This document shows positions 7,201 through 15,340 of a stretch of DNA of 24,396 bases, one piece after another. Position 1 is the first letter of the stretch. Each line of letters opens with the position of its first letter. The stretch is from RBG-16-66-20 sp036262835 (GTDB lineage: Bacteria; Pseudomonadota; Gammaproteobacteria; Burkholderiales; SG8-39), in the NCBI GenBank assembly GCA_036262835.1, contig DATAID010000078.1, positions 1 through 24,396 of the forward strand, in the 5' to 3' direction. Made by a program: the position numbers and the translations under genes. The notes under the pieces are model-generated. The model worked only from the letters and a program-made list of their open reading frames with translations. It was not told the DNA's origin and did not search any database.

Positions 7201-7824
7201 ATGATCACCGTCCATCACCTGAACGATTCGCGCTCGATGCGCATCCTGTGGCTGATGGAGGAGCTGGGCGTGCCCTACGAGATCAGGCACTACAAGCGGC
7301 TGGAAACCCGCCTTGCGCCGCCCGAGCTCGCCGCGATCCATCCGGTCGGCAAGTCGCCGGTCATCACCGACAACGGCCGCGTCGTCTTCGAGTCGGCTGC
7401 GATCATCGACTACCTCATCCGGCGCCACGGCAAAGGCCGCCTCGCGCCCGACCCGGCGAGCGCGGAGTACGACGACTACCAGATGTGGCTGCACTACGCC
7501 GAGGGCTCGGCGATGCTGCCGCTCATGCTCAACCTCTACGTCTCGCGCCTGGGCGAGGCAGGCAAGCCGCTGCATCCGAGGATCGAGAGCGAGCTCGCCA
7601 ACCACCTCGGCTATCTCGACAGCCACCTGAAGGGGCGCGATTTCCTCGTCGGCGGCTCGCTCACCGGAGCGGACGTGCAGATGAGCTTCATTCCCGAGAT
7701 CGCCGAGGTCTTCGGCAAGCGCGCGCCGTTCAGGCACCTCGATGCCTGGATCAAGCGCCTGCACGCGCGGCCGGCGTGGAAGAAGGCGCTGGAAAAAGGC
7801 GGCGCCTACCGGTTCGCGAACTGA
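7201..7824 (+). CDS. glutathione S-transferase family protein
   Basis: A 207-residue canonical cytosolic GST. The N-terminal thioredoxin-fold half (about residues 1-78) has the cis-proline in HPVGKSPVI (Pro53) and the glutathione gamma-Glu-binding pair ESAA (Glu64, Ser65). The C-terminal helical half contains the conserved SLTGADVQMSF capping segment and an HLDAWIKRLHARPAWKKAL end. A Ser near residue 10 (HHLNDSRSMR) is the likely thiolate-stabilising residue. It is expected to conjugate or reduce electrophiles with glutathione. An AAGGA element ahead of the ATG at 7201 supports the start. Its TGA is immediately followed by the ATG of the biotin carrier, with no spacer. Confidence 0.92.
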   Translation: MITVHHLNDSRSMRILWLMEELGVPYEIRHYKRLETRLAPPELAAIHPVGKSPVITDNGRVVFESAAIIDYLIRRHGKGRLAPDPASAEYDDYQMWLHYAEGSAMLPLMLNLYVSRLGEAGKPLHPRIESELANHLGYLDSHLKGRDFLVGGSLTGADVQMSFIPEIAEVFGKRAPFRHLDAWIKRLHARPAWKKALEKGGAYRFAN

Positions 7825-8034
7825 ATGGACATCGTCGCCGAAGTCGCGGGCAAGGTCTGGAAGATCGAGGCGCGGCCGGGCGCGAAGCTCGCCGCCGAGG
7901 ACGTCATCCTCATCCTCGAATCGATGAAGATGGAAATCCCCGTGGTCGCGCCCAGCGCCTGCACGCTCAAGGAGCTGCGCGTGAAGGAAGGCGACATGGT
8001 CGAGGAAGGAGCGGTCGTCGCGCTGGCGGAATAG
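7825..8034 (+). CDS. free-standing biotinyl carrier protein (biotin/lipoyl attachment domain)
   Basis: This 69-residue protein is a single biotinyl domain. ESMKMEIP at residues 32-39 places the biotin lysine at position 35, and the symmetric half-domains VAGKVWKI and KEGDMVEEGAVVALAE frame it. Proteins of this size act as detached carboxyl carriers for acyl-CoA or oxaloacetate/urea-type carboxylases. No biotin carboxylase or carboxyltransferase gene is in the window, so its partner must be elsewhere. The ATG abuts the GST stop, so it belongs to the same transcript. The Met-Lys-Met pattern favours biotin over lipoate. Confidence 0.88.
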   Translation: MDIVAEVAGKVWKIEARPGAKLAAEDVILILESMKMEIPVVAPSACTLKELRVKEGDMVEEGAVVALAE

Positions 8035-8084
8035 CGCCATTAGGTGTACTTTGCCACGCTCACTCAGGGAGAAAGGGAGACTCC

Positions 8085-9311
8085 ATGAATAGAACCGCAT
8101 GCGCGCTCGCCGCGTCGGCGACGCTCGCCATTTCACTGCAGGCCCTCGCACAGGACAAGCCAGCGCCCCCTCCGGCCTGGCACCAGGGCAAGCCGCCCGC
8201 GATGGCCGATTCCAAGCTCGCGCCGCTCGCCGGCAAGCTGACCGAGACGCCGGCGAGCGAGATTCCGGTCAACAAGATCAAGCTGCCGAAGGGCTTCAAG
8301 GCCGAGCTCTGGGCGACCGGCCTGCCCGGGGCCCGCGACATGGCCTTCAGCGACTCGGGCAAGAAGGCCTGGGTCGGCACCCGCACGATCGGCCGCGTCT
8401 ACGAGATCACCGACGAGGGAGACAAGCGCACCGTGCGCGTGCTCGCCGACAAGCTCACCCAGCCTTCGGGCGTGGCCTTCAAGGGCGGCGCGCTCTACGT
8501 CTTCGCGATCGACAAGGTGCTGCGCTTCGACGGCATCGAGGGCAACCCGCAGGCGACGCCGGTCGACATGACCAAGGCCTTCAACCTGCCGCCCGAGCAG
8601 CACCACAACTGGAAGTACGTGCGCTTCGGGCCCGACGGCAAGCTGTACGTGCCCTTCGGCGCGCCGTGCAACATCTGCGAGCCGCCGACCAAGGAGTACG
8701 CGCAGATCCGGCGCTACAACCCGGACGGCAGCGGCATGGAGGTGATCGCCACGGGCGTGCGCAACACGCAGGGCTTCGACTGGCACCCGAAGACGGGCGA
8801 GCTCTGGTTCACCGACCACGGCCGCGACTGGATGGGCGACAAGGGGCCCGATGACGAGCTCAACCGCATCGCCAAGGCGGGCGATTTCTACGGCTATCCG
8901 TTCTGCCATGCGCAGGGCATCGCCGACCCGGATCTCGCCAAGGGCCGCAAGGACGCGTGCAAGGGCGTGACCAAGCCCGTCGCGCTGATGGGCGCGCATG
9001 CCGCGGTGATGGGCGTCAAGTTCTACACCGGCGACATGTTCCCGAAGGAGTACCAGAACACGATGTTCATCGCGCGCAAGGGCTCGTGGAACCGCTCCGA
9101 CCGGATCGGCTTCGACGTGGTCAACGTGCGGCCCTCGGCGGACGGCAAGAGCGCCAGGATGACGCCGTTCATGACCGGCTTCGTCGAGGACCCGAAGACG
9201 CCCAAGTTCTGGGGCCGCCCGGCCTACGTGGCGCAGATGAAGGACGGCTCCCTGCTCGTCTCGGATGAGCAGGTGGGCGCGATCTACCGGATCACCTACC
9301 AGAAGAAGTAA
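8085..9311 (+). CDS. PQQ-dependent sorbosone-dehydrogenase-family sugar/aldose dehydrogenase
   Basis: A 408-residue secreted beta-propeller of the soluble glucose/sorbosone dehydrogenase group. A signal peptide ending ALA (residue 22) exports it to the periplasm. Family features include NTQGFDWHP at about 227-235, WFTDHGRDWMGDKGPDDELN at about 241-260, the HHNW element at 173-176, GDFYGYPFCH at about 266-275 and WNRSDRIGF at about 335-343. These surround the expected PQQ and calcium site. Cys195/Cys198 form a close pair. Members oxidise aldoses or aldehydes and pass electrons to cytochrome c. Here the next gene is a cytochrome c and the third a PQQ-importer-like receptor, which supports PQQ as the cofactor. 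GGGAGA before the ATG at 8085 gives a good ribosome site. The natural sugar is unknown. Confidence 0.88.
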   Translation: MNRTACALAASATLAISLQALAQDKPAPPPAWHQGKPPAMADSKLAPLAGKLTETPASEIPVNKIKLPKGFKAELWATGLPGARDMAFSDSGKKAWVGTRTIGRVYEITDEGDKRTVRVLADKLTQPSGVAFKGGALYVFAIDKVLRFDGIEGNPQATPVDMTKAFNLPPEQHHNWKYVRFGPDGKLYVPFGAPCNICEPPTKEYAQIRRYNPDGSGMEVIATGVRNTQGFDWHPKTGELWFTDHGRDWMGDKGPDDELNRIAKAGDFYGYPFCHAQGIADPDLAKGRKDACKGVTKPVALMGAHAAVMGVKFYTGDMFPKEYQNTMFIARKGSWNRSDRIGFDVVNVRPSADGKSARMTPFMTGFVEDPKTPKFWGRPAYVAQMKDGSLLVSDEQVGAIYRITYQKK

Positions 9312-9884
9312 GTGCGCGGTGAAAAGGCAGGGCGGTGCGCGATCGTGCTCACCGCCCTTTTTCTTGGCGCGGCGGGTGCCCAGACGGAGGACCGGGTCAA
9401 GGTCTGCGGCTCCTGCCACGGCGCCGACGGCGTGTCGCAGACCGCCGGCGTGCCCTCGCTCGCCGGGCAGCCGAAGACCTTTCTCGAGAACTATCTCGTG
9501 CTGACGCGCGAAGGCATCGCCGGGACCGAGGTCATGCGCGGGCTTCTCAAGGGGGTTCCGGACAAGGACATTTCCGCCCTTGCGAAGCACTTCTCGGGTT
9601 TACCTCCAAAAGGTTTTTCCGGCCCTGTCGATAAGAGCCTTTTCAACAAAGGCAAACAGGTAGCGGCGAAAAACAGATGCGGCAGCTGCCACCTGCCGGA
9701 TTTCCGCGGCCGCGACCAGATGCCGCGCCTCGCCGGCCAGCGCGAGGAGTACCTCGCCGAGCAGATGCTCGCCTACCGGCAGAACAAGCGACCGGGCGGC
9801 GACACGATCATGGCGGCGCAGCTCTACGGCATTCCGGAGAGCGACCTGAAAGCGCTTGCGCACTATCTCTCGAGGCTGAGATGA
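9312..9884 (+). CDS. periplasmic dihaem cytochrome c (c4-like)
   Basis: A 190-residue exported cytochrome with two c-type haem sites, CGSCH at residues 32-36 and 123-127. After a signal peptide (about 1-23) come two similar domains. Each contains the family pattern of a PxLAGQ element followed by a tyrosine- and leucine-rich helix and candidate Met ligands (near Met75 in the first and the IMAAQ segment in the second). This matches class I dihaem cytochrome c4 in size and order. It starts at GTG 9312, directly after the dehydrogenase TAA, and its TGA overlaps the receptor ATG. It should accept electrons from the dehydrogenase and pass them to the respiratory chain. The linker between domains (about 9600-9670) is only about 47% G+C. 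Confidence 0.9.
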   Translation: MRGEKAGRCAIVLTALFLGAAGAQTEDRVKVCGSCHGADGVSQTAGVPSLAGQPKTFLENYLVLTREGIAGTEVMRGLLKGVPDKDISALAKHFSGLPPKGFSGPVDKSLFNKGKQVAAKNRCGSCHLPDFRGRDQMPRLAGQREEYLAEQMLAYRQNKRPGGDTIMAAQLYGIPESDLKALAHYLSRLR

Positions 9885-11962
9885 GGTGGCTTTTCATTTT
9901 CGTCTGCCTTTCCCCCTGGGGACTTAATGCTCAAACGGAAAAACCCCAGACAACCTCCGATACGGTGACGGTCACGGGAACTCGCGTCGAGCGGCCGGCG
10001 CTCGAGGTGCCTGCCTCGGTCGACCGCGTCACCGCGGAAGACATCCAGGAGATGCGGCCCGGCATCAACCTCTCGGAATCGCTCGGGCGCGTGCCGGGCA
10101 TCTCCGTGCAGAACCGCCAGAACTACGCGCAGGACCTGCAGATTTCCTCGCGCGGCTTCGGCGCGCGCTCGACCTTCGGCATCCGCGGGCTGCGCCTGAT
10201 CACCGACGGCATTCCGGCGAGCTTTCCCGACGGCCAGGGCCAGGTCTCGCACTTCGACCTCGGCTCGGCGGAGCGCATCGAGATCCTGCGCGGGCCCTTC
10301 TCGGTTCTCTACGGCAACGCCGCCGGCGGCGTGATCAACCTCACCACCGAGCGGCCGGTGCCCGGATTCGAGTTCGACGGCGCGTGGGGCACCTTCAACC
10401 AGCGGCGCGAGGCGCTCAAGTTCGGGGCGAACATCGGGGCGGGTGCGGGCCTCGTCAGCACCTCGCACTTCCACACCGACGGCTACCGCCTGCACAGCGT
10501 CGCCGACCGCGAGCAGATGAACGCGAAATTCGTCCTGCCGCAGGGCACCGGCACGAATGTCACTTTGATCGCCAACGTGTTCGCGAGCCCCGAGACGCAG
10601 GACCCACTCGGCCTCACGCGCGCGCAGATGGCCGCCGACCCCCGGCAGGTGGTCGCCACCGCGCTGCAGTTCGACACGCGCAAGACGGCGGCGCAAAACC
10701 AGCTCGGCGCCGCGCTCAGCCATCAGTTCGCGGGCTGGACGCTGAACGCCTCGGTCTACGGCGGGCACCGCGACGTGCGCCAGTACCTCGCCATTCCGCT
10801 CGCCACGCAGAACGGCGCGACGCACTCGGGCGGCGTGGTCGACCTCGACCGCGACTACGGCGGCATGTCGGCGCGCCTGTCGCGCGACACCACGCTCCTC
10901 GGCAAGCCGCTCACGCTCAACCTGGGCGGCGAGTACGAGCGGATGGCAGAGCGGCGCAAGGGCTTCATCAACAATAACGGCGGCATCGGCGGCTTGAAGC
11001 GAGACGAGGACGACTACGCGACCTCCTCGGGCGTCTACGCGCAGGGCGAATGGCGCTTCGCCGAGCGCTGGATCGCGGTCGCGGGCGTGCGCACGAACCG
11101 GATCGACTTTCGCGCCGCCGACTATTTCGTCGCTCCGGGCAACGGCGACGACAGCGGCCGCAAGCGCTACAACGCGGCGACGCCCGCCGCCGGCCTGCTC
11201 TACCGCCTTGCGCCGAACGCGAGCCTCTACGCCAACTACGGCCGCGGCTTCGAGACGCCGACGCTCGCCGAGCTCGCCTACCGGAGCGGCGGCCCGGGCC
11301 TCAATTTCGGCCTGCAGGCGGCGAAGAGCCGCCACCTCGAGACCGGCGTGAAGGCGATCTTCGGCCAGGTTCGCGTGAACGCCGCGCTCTTCGACATCGT
11401 GACGCACGACGAGATCGCGACCGATACCAATTCGGGCGGGCGCTCCACCTTCAAGAATGTCGGGCGCACACACCGCGGCGGCTTCGAGCTCGGCGCCGAT
11501 GCGCGCCTCGCGCACGGCTTCGAGGCGGCACTCGCCTGGACGAGGATGGAAGCGAAGTTCCTCGAGAGCTTCCGCTCGGTCGCCGGCACGCCGTCGGTCG
11601 CGGTCACCGTGCCGGCGGGCAGCAACCTCCCCGGCGTGCCGCGCGCGACGCTCTACGCCGAGCTGCGCTGGCGCTACCAGCCCGCGGGCTTCGTCGCGGC
11701 GATCGAGCACCTGCACAAGTCGCGCGTCTGGGTGGACGACCGCAACAGCGAGGCGGCGGACGCCTGGGGCATCACCAACCTCGCCGCCGGCTTCACGCAG
11801 ACCCGCGGCAAGTGGCGCTTCCAGGAATACGTGCGCGCCGACAACGTCACCAACCGGCGCTATGCGGGCTCGGTGGTCGTGAACGACGCCAACGGGCGCT
11901 TCTACGAGCCCGCGCCCGGCCGCAACTACCTGGCGGGCGTGCAGGCGCGGCTCGACTTCTAG
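9881..11962 (+). CDS. pqqU: TonB-dependent outer-membrane receptor, PqqU/YncD-like (PQQ uptake)
   Basis: A 693-residue TonB-dependent receptor with a signal peptide (about 1-18), a TonB box-like TVTVTG near 29-33, a plug domain (about 40-155) and a C-terminal barrel ending in an aromatic residue (Phe). From memory of E. coli YncD (700 aa), the match is striking: INLSESL, VQNRQNYAQDLQ, RGFGARSTFGIRG, DGIPASFPDGQGQ, FDTRKT, VAPGNGDDSG, RGFETPT, SGGRSTFKN and EPAPGRNY all recur in the same order. YncD is the PQQ importer PqqU. Placement after a PQQ-type dehydrogenase and its cytochrome fits that role. ATG 9881 overlaps the cytochrome stop. The stop shares the palindrome CTAG with the convergent MFS gene. 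A siderophore role is the alternative. Confidence 0.88.
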   Translation: MRWLFIFVCLSPWGLNAQTEKPQTTSDTVTVTGTRVERPALEVPASVDRVTAEDIQEMRPGINLSESLGRVPGISVQNRQNYAQDLQISSRGFGARSTFGIRGLRLITDGIPASFPDGQGQVSHFDLGSAERIEILRGPFSVLYGNAAGGVINLTTERPVPGFEFDGAWGTFNQRREALKFGANIGAGAGLVSTSHFHTDGYRLHSVADREQMNAKFVLPQGTGTNVTLIANVFASPETQDPLGLTRAQMAADPRQVVATALQFDTRKTAAQNQLGAALSHQFAGWTLNASVYGGHRDVRQYLAIPLATQNGATHSGGVVDLDRDYGGMSARLSRDTTLLGKPLTLNLGGEYERMAERRKGFINNNGGIGGLKRDEDDYATSSGVYAQGEWRFAERWIAVAGVRTNRIDFRAADYFVAPGNGDDSGRKRYNAATPAAGLLYRLAPNASLYANYGRGFETPTLAELAYRSGGPGLNFGLQAAKSRHLETGVKAIFGQVRVNAALFDIVTHDEIATDTNSGGRSTFKNVGRTHRGGFELGADARLAHGFEAALAWTRMEAKFLESFRSVAGTPSVAVTVPAGSNLPGVPRATLYAELRWRYQPAGFVAAIEHLHKSRVWVDDRNSEAADAWGITNLAAGFTQTRGKWRFQEYVRADNVTNRRYAGSVVVNDANGRFYEPAPGRNYLAGVQARLDF

Positions 11963-13146
11963 GCGGGCTGCACCGACGGCCGGCGCCGCGCGCCGAGCCG
12001 GCGCTGGAACGCCCAGGCAAGGACGACGAGCCCGGCGCCGGCGGCGAGAAAGACCGGAAACGTGCCGTGGGCGTCGACGAAGCGCGACGAGAGCCAGACG
12101 CCGGCCGACTGCCCGGAAAAAAGCGAGAACGCGAAGAGCGCGAGCGCCGCGCCGCGCGACTCGGGCGCCATCTGCGTCGCGTGCACCTGCAGCGTGTTGT
12201 GCAGCATGATGAGGCCGAGCCCCTGCGCGACGAGCGCGGGCACCGCCCAGCCGGCGCTCGGCGCGAGCGCGAGGCCCGGCAGCCCGAAGGCAAGCAGGAT
12301 GCCGCCGGCGGTCACGAGGCCGCGCTCGCCGAGGCGCGGCACGAGGCGCCCCGCCGTCCCCGCATAGATCAGGCCGCCGAGCGCGACCAGCGCCGCGATC
12401 ATGCCGCTCGCCGAGACGCTCATGCCGAGCGCATGGTGCAGGTGATAAGGCGCGAACGCGAAGCCGCCATACGAGAAAGCGCCTTCCAGGGCGACGGTGA
12501 CGAGGACCACGCGCACCCAGGGCAGGCGCAGCAGCCCCAGCATCCGGGTGAAGGACTCGAGGAGCGTTTCCTGCACGGGCGTGTGCTTTTGCGCCGCCGG
12601 GTTGGAGCGCAGCTCGCGCCACAGCAGCCCCGCCACCAGCAGGTAGAGAACCGCCTGCGCGTAGAAGATCGCCTGCCAGCCGAAGCGCTCGCCAAGGACG
12701 CCCGAGGCGACGGTGGCGAGCGCGCCGCCGAGCAGGTTGCCAATGAGGAAGCGCGCGAGCACGGTCTGGCGCCGCTCGTAGGGGATGGCATCGCCGATCC
12801 AGGCGATCGCGACGGGAATCATCGCGCCGATGGTCACTCCGCTCGCAAAGCGCGCCGCGACGAGCAGCGGCAGCGTCGGCGCGAGCGCGCAGGCGAGCGT
12901 AGCGAGCGCTGATACCCCCGCCATCCAGCAGATCATCCGGTACTTGCCGACGCGGTCGGCGAGCGGGCCGGTGAGCAGCTGCAGGCCGCCGTATCCGATC
13001 GCGAAGGCCGTAAGGACCGCGGAAGCGCCGCCCGCGGTGGTGCCGAACGCGTCGGCGAGGAGCGGCAGGAGCGGGTCGCCCGCGCGCTGTGAGCCGGCGC
13101 TGACGAACGCGGCAAGCGAGAGCACGACCACGGCGCGGCTGCTCAT
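11959..13146 (-). CDS. major facilitator superfamily transporter
   Basis: A 395-residue inner-membrane carrier with about 12 hydrophobic segments and no signal peptide. The MFS loop 2-3 signature appears as GPLADRVGKYRM (about residues 60-71), and the second half repeats a degenerate version (AGRLVPRLGERG). The start at 13146 follows AAAGGGAAAC, a good ribosome site. It is the last gene of the nine-gene minus-strand unit, 8 bases after the CoA ligase, so it is a candidate importer of the pathway substrate or exporter of a product. Its TAG is read from the same CTAG (11959-11962) as the receptor stop on the other strand. Confidence 0.86.
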   Translation of the reverse strand: MSSRAVVVLSLAAFVSAGSQRAGDPLLPLLADAFGTTAGGASAVLTAFAIGYGGLQLLTGPLADRVGKYRMICWMAGVSALATLACALAPTLPLLVAARFASGVTIGAMIPVAIAWIGDAIPYERRQTVLARFLIGNLLGGALATVASGVLGERFGWQAIFYAQAVLYLLVAGLLWRELRSNPAAQKHTPVQETLLESFTRMLGLLRLPWVRVVLVTVALEGAFSYGGFAFAPYHLHHALGMSVSASGMIAALVALGGLIYAGTAGRLVPRLGERGLVTAGGILLAFGLPGLALAPSAGWAVPALVAQGLGLIMLHNTLQVHATQMAPESRGAALALFAFSLFSGQSAGVWLSSRFVDAHGTFPVFLAAGAGLVVLAWAFQRRLGARRRPSVQPA

Positions 13147-13154
13147 GTTTCCCT

Positions 13155-14636
13155 TTACAGCTTGAATTCTTTTAGCGCGTGCTCGCGCAGCTTCTGCTTC
13201 TGCACCTTGCCGCTCGCGGTCATGCCGATCGACTCGAAGTCGGAGACGATCCTGAGGTAGCGCGGCACCTTGAAGTTGGCGCTTCTGCTTTTTACGAACG
13301 AAAGAATTTCTTCTTCGGAAACCGAAAATCCGGACCGCAAAGTCACGTAAGCACACCCCACCTCTCCCAATCTCCCGTCCGGGACGCCCACGACCTGGGC
13401 GGTCTCCACAGCGGGGTGCGCGAGCAGCACCTCCTCCACCTCGGCGGGCGCGACGTTCTCGCCGCCGACGCGAAACACCTCCTTCAGGCGCCCGAGCATG
13501 CGCAGGCGGTTGTCCGGGGTGAGCTCGCCGAGATCCCCGGTGCGCAGCCACCCGTCGGCGGTAAAGGCCTTCGCGGTCTGCTCGGGATCGTTGCAGTAGC
13601 CGCGCATCACGCTCCAGCCCCGGACCTGAATCTCCTTTTCCTCGGAAATTCTCACTTCGATCCCCGGAAGAGGAAGCGCCAGCCCCTGCACTCTCAGCTC
13701 CTCGGGCTCGCGCCAGTCGCTCATCACCACGTTGGGCGAGGCTTCCGACAGCCCGTAGGCCGCGCACACGCCCGTCATGCCGAGCTCGTCGATGATCCGG
13801 CGCATCGTCTGCGGACCGGCCGCCGCCCAGCCGCCGCGCAGCGAAAGCTTGCGCTTGGGGAAATCGGCATGCCCCATCAGCATCTGAAAGATCGTGTCGT
13901 TCCCCGAGATGAGCGTACAGCGCTCCTTCTCCATCGTCTCGAGCGCGGCGCCGGCCTCGAACGTAGGCAGGGTCACGAGGCAGCAGCCGAAGACGAGCGA
14001 CATCAGCGCCGAGAGCGTCGAGCCGCCGACGTGGAAGAACGGCCGGCAGTTGAAGTAGCGGTCCTCGGCGCGCACGCCGATGCGCGTGCCCGCCGCCCAG
14101 GCGTTCCTCAGCATGTTGTCGTGCGTGAGCATCGCGCCCTTGGGGTACGCGGTCGTGCCGGAGGTGAACTGGATGAGAAGAAGGTCCTGGGGCGAGACCG
14201 GGGTGCTTTTGAATTCTCCCTGAAGGGTCCTTTTTGAAAGATCAAAGGCGACTTCACAACCCTTCAGCATTTTCCCGTAGTCGTTGCCGAAGAAGCGCTC
14301 GTAATGGAAAACAGCCTTGCAGCCCGACTTCTTCAGGCAGTAATCGATCTCGGACGCCTTGAAGCGAGTGTTGACGGGCACCGTGACCGCGCCGATCAGC
14401 GCCGCGCCGTAGAAGAGCGCGAGCCAGTCCTCGCCGTTCGGCAGCAGGATGGCGACGTGGTCGCCCTTGCCGAGGCCGAGCGCCTGCATTCCTCCGGCGT
14501 ACTGTTTCGCCTTTTCAAAGAGTGTCTTGTAGGAAAAACGGCCCGTGGACGTCACAAGCGCTTCACGGTCACTTTGCAGTGATGCAAGAACATCTCCCAA
14601 CGTCGTGGGGCGCCAGCTCACGTCTTGCCCATCCAT
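13155..14636 (-). CDS. acyl/aryl-CoA synthetase (AMP-dependent)
   Basis: A 493-residue adenylate-forming CoA ligase. The A3 loop FTSGTTAYPKG is at residues 157-167, with Ala-Tyr in place of the usual Gly-x. A5 YGLSEA is at 294-299, RTGDLG at 365-370, the hinge GRLKEVFRVGGENV at about 382-395 and the catalytic lysine at 477 (ASGK). It should activate an acid to a CoA thioester as the entry step of the surrounding catabolic unit; whether the acid is aromatic or aliphatic is not visible. The ATG at 14636 overlaps the crotonase end by 19 bases. A GTG at 14621 in the same frame would give the 4-base GTGA overlap common in this unit and only five residues less. Confidence 0.9.
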   Translation of the reverse strand: MDGQDVSWRPTTLGDVLASLQSDREALVTSTGRFSYKTLFEKAKQYAGGMQALGLGKGDHVAILLPNGEDWLALFYGAALIGAVTVPVNTRFKASEIDYCLKKSGCKAVFHYERFFGNDYGKMLKGCEVAFDLSKRTLQGEFKSTPVSPQDLLLIQFTSGTTAYPKGAMLTHDNMLRNAWAAGTRIGVRAEDRYFNCRPFFHVGGSTLSALMSLVFGCCLVTLPTFEAGAALETMEKERCTLISGNDTIFQMLMGHADFPKRKLSLRGGWAAAGPQTMRRIIDELGMTGVCAAYGLSEASPNVVMSDWREPEELRVQGLALPLPGIEVRISEEKEIQVRGWSVMRGYCNDPEQTAKAFTADGWLRTGDLGELTPDNRLRMLGRLKEVFRVGGENVAPAEVEEVLLAHPAVETAQVVGVPDGRLGEVGCAYVTLRSGFSVSEEEILSFVKSRSANFKVPRYLRIVSDFESIGMTASGKVQKQKLREHALKEFKL

Positions 14637-15340
14637 TGCCCCGAGGCGAGCTGCTCCTCGATCGCCGCGATTTCCGTCTCGAGCGCGCCCTTCGGATCGA
14701 GCTCGACGCCCCGGTCGATGCAGCGCTTGGCGAGGCGAAGCGACTGTGGGGGCGCTTTTGCAATTTGCGTGGTGATCTCTTCAATCAATGAACTCAGATC
14801 ACTGGGGGACACAAGGCGCGATACCAGGCCCGCATCGCGCGCCTCTTCGGCGCCCAGGGCCCTGCCCGTGAACATCATGTCCTTGGCGAGCCGTTTGCCG
14901 AGCACGCGCGCGAGGCGCTGGGTGGCGCCGACCGTGCCGCGCAGCGCCTCGGGCGTGCGAAACGACGCCGCGGGCGTCGCGACGATGAAGTCGCAGGCGC
15001 CGGCGATCTCGCAGCCCGAGCCGACGCAGGGCCCCTCGACCACGGCGATCACGGGCATCGGCAGCGCTTCGAGCGCCGCATAGGCGTCGAACGCGCGCAT
15101 GCGCCGGTTGCGCACCTGCAGCTCGCTCATGCCCTGGCGCTCCTTCAGGTCCGCGCCCGCGCAGAACGCCGGCCCCTTCGCCCTGACGAGGACGAGCTTG
15201 ACGCCCTCATCCCTGGAAATCCGATCTGCAAAGCCAATCAGCGCCTCGCACATCTCCAGATTGAGCGCATTGCGGCTCTCGGGGCGATTGAGGAGAAGAG
15301 TCGCGACGCCCTCGCTTTCGGAATGGACGACCGCGTTCAT
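14618..15340 (-). CDS. enoyl-CoA hydratase/isomerase (crotonase), both catalytic Glu present
   Basis: A 240-residue crotonase. The CoA-binding and oxyanion-hole segments are FCAGADL (about 59-65) and GSGCEIAGACD (about 107-117). The two glutamates used for hydration lie at 111 (GCEIA) and 131 (TPEALRGTVGATQRL). With both present a true hydratase is the likeliest activity. The ATG at 15340 overlaps the CaiB gene's stop by four bases. The second crotonase of the same unit lacks one of the two Glu, so the pair probably catalyse different steps. Confidence 0.9.
   Translation of the reverse strand: MNAVVHSESEGVATLLLNRPESRNALNLEMCEALIGFADRISRDEGVKLVLVRAKGPAFCAGADLKERQGMSELQVRNRRMRAFDAYAALEALPMPVIAVVEGPCVGSGCEIAGACDFIVATPAASFRTPEALRGTVGATQRLARVLGKRLAKDMMFTGRALGAEEARDAGLVSRLVSPSDLSSLIEEITTQIAKAPPQSLRLAKRCIDRGVELDPKGALETEIAAIEEQLASGQWMGKT

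Noticed and set aside
8024..8039. Inverted repeat TGGCG-GAATAG-CGCCA over the biotin-carrier stop as a terminator
   Set aside because: The stem is only five base pairs and no T-run follows, so I cannot support termination.
8133..9590. 485-codon minus-strand frame opposite the PQQ dehydrogenase
   Set aside because: Composition is typical of a GC-driven shadow frame and it shows no recognisable motif.
9863..12622. Long open frame on the minus strand, over 900 codons, opposite the TonB receptor
   Set aside because: It is Arg/Ala/Val-rich with no domain, and lies antisense to a well-supported receptor. Long open antisense frames are expected at about 70% G+C.
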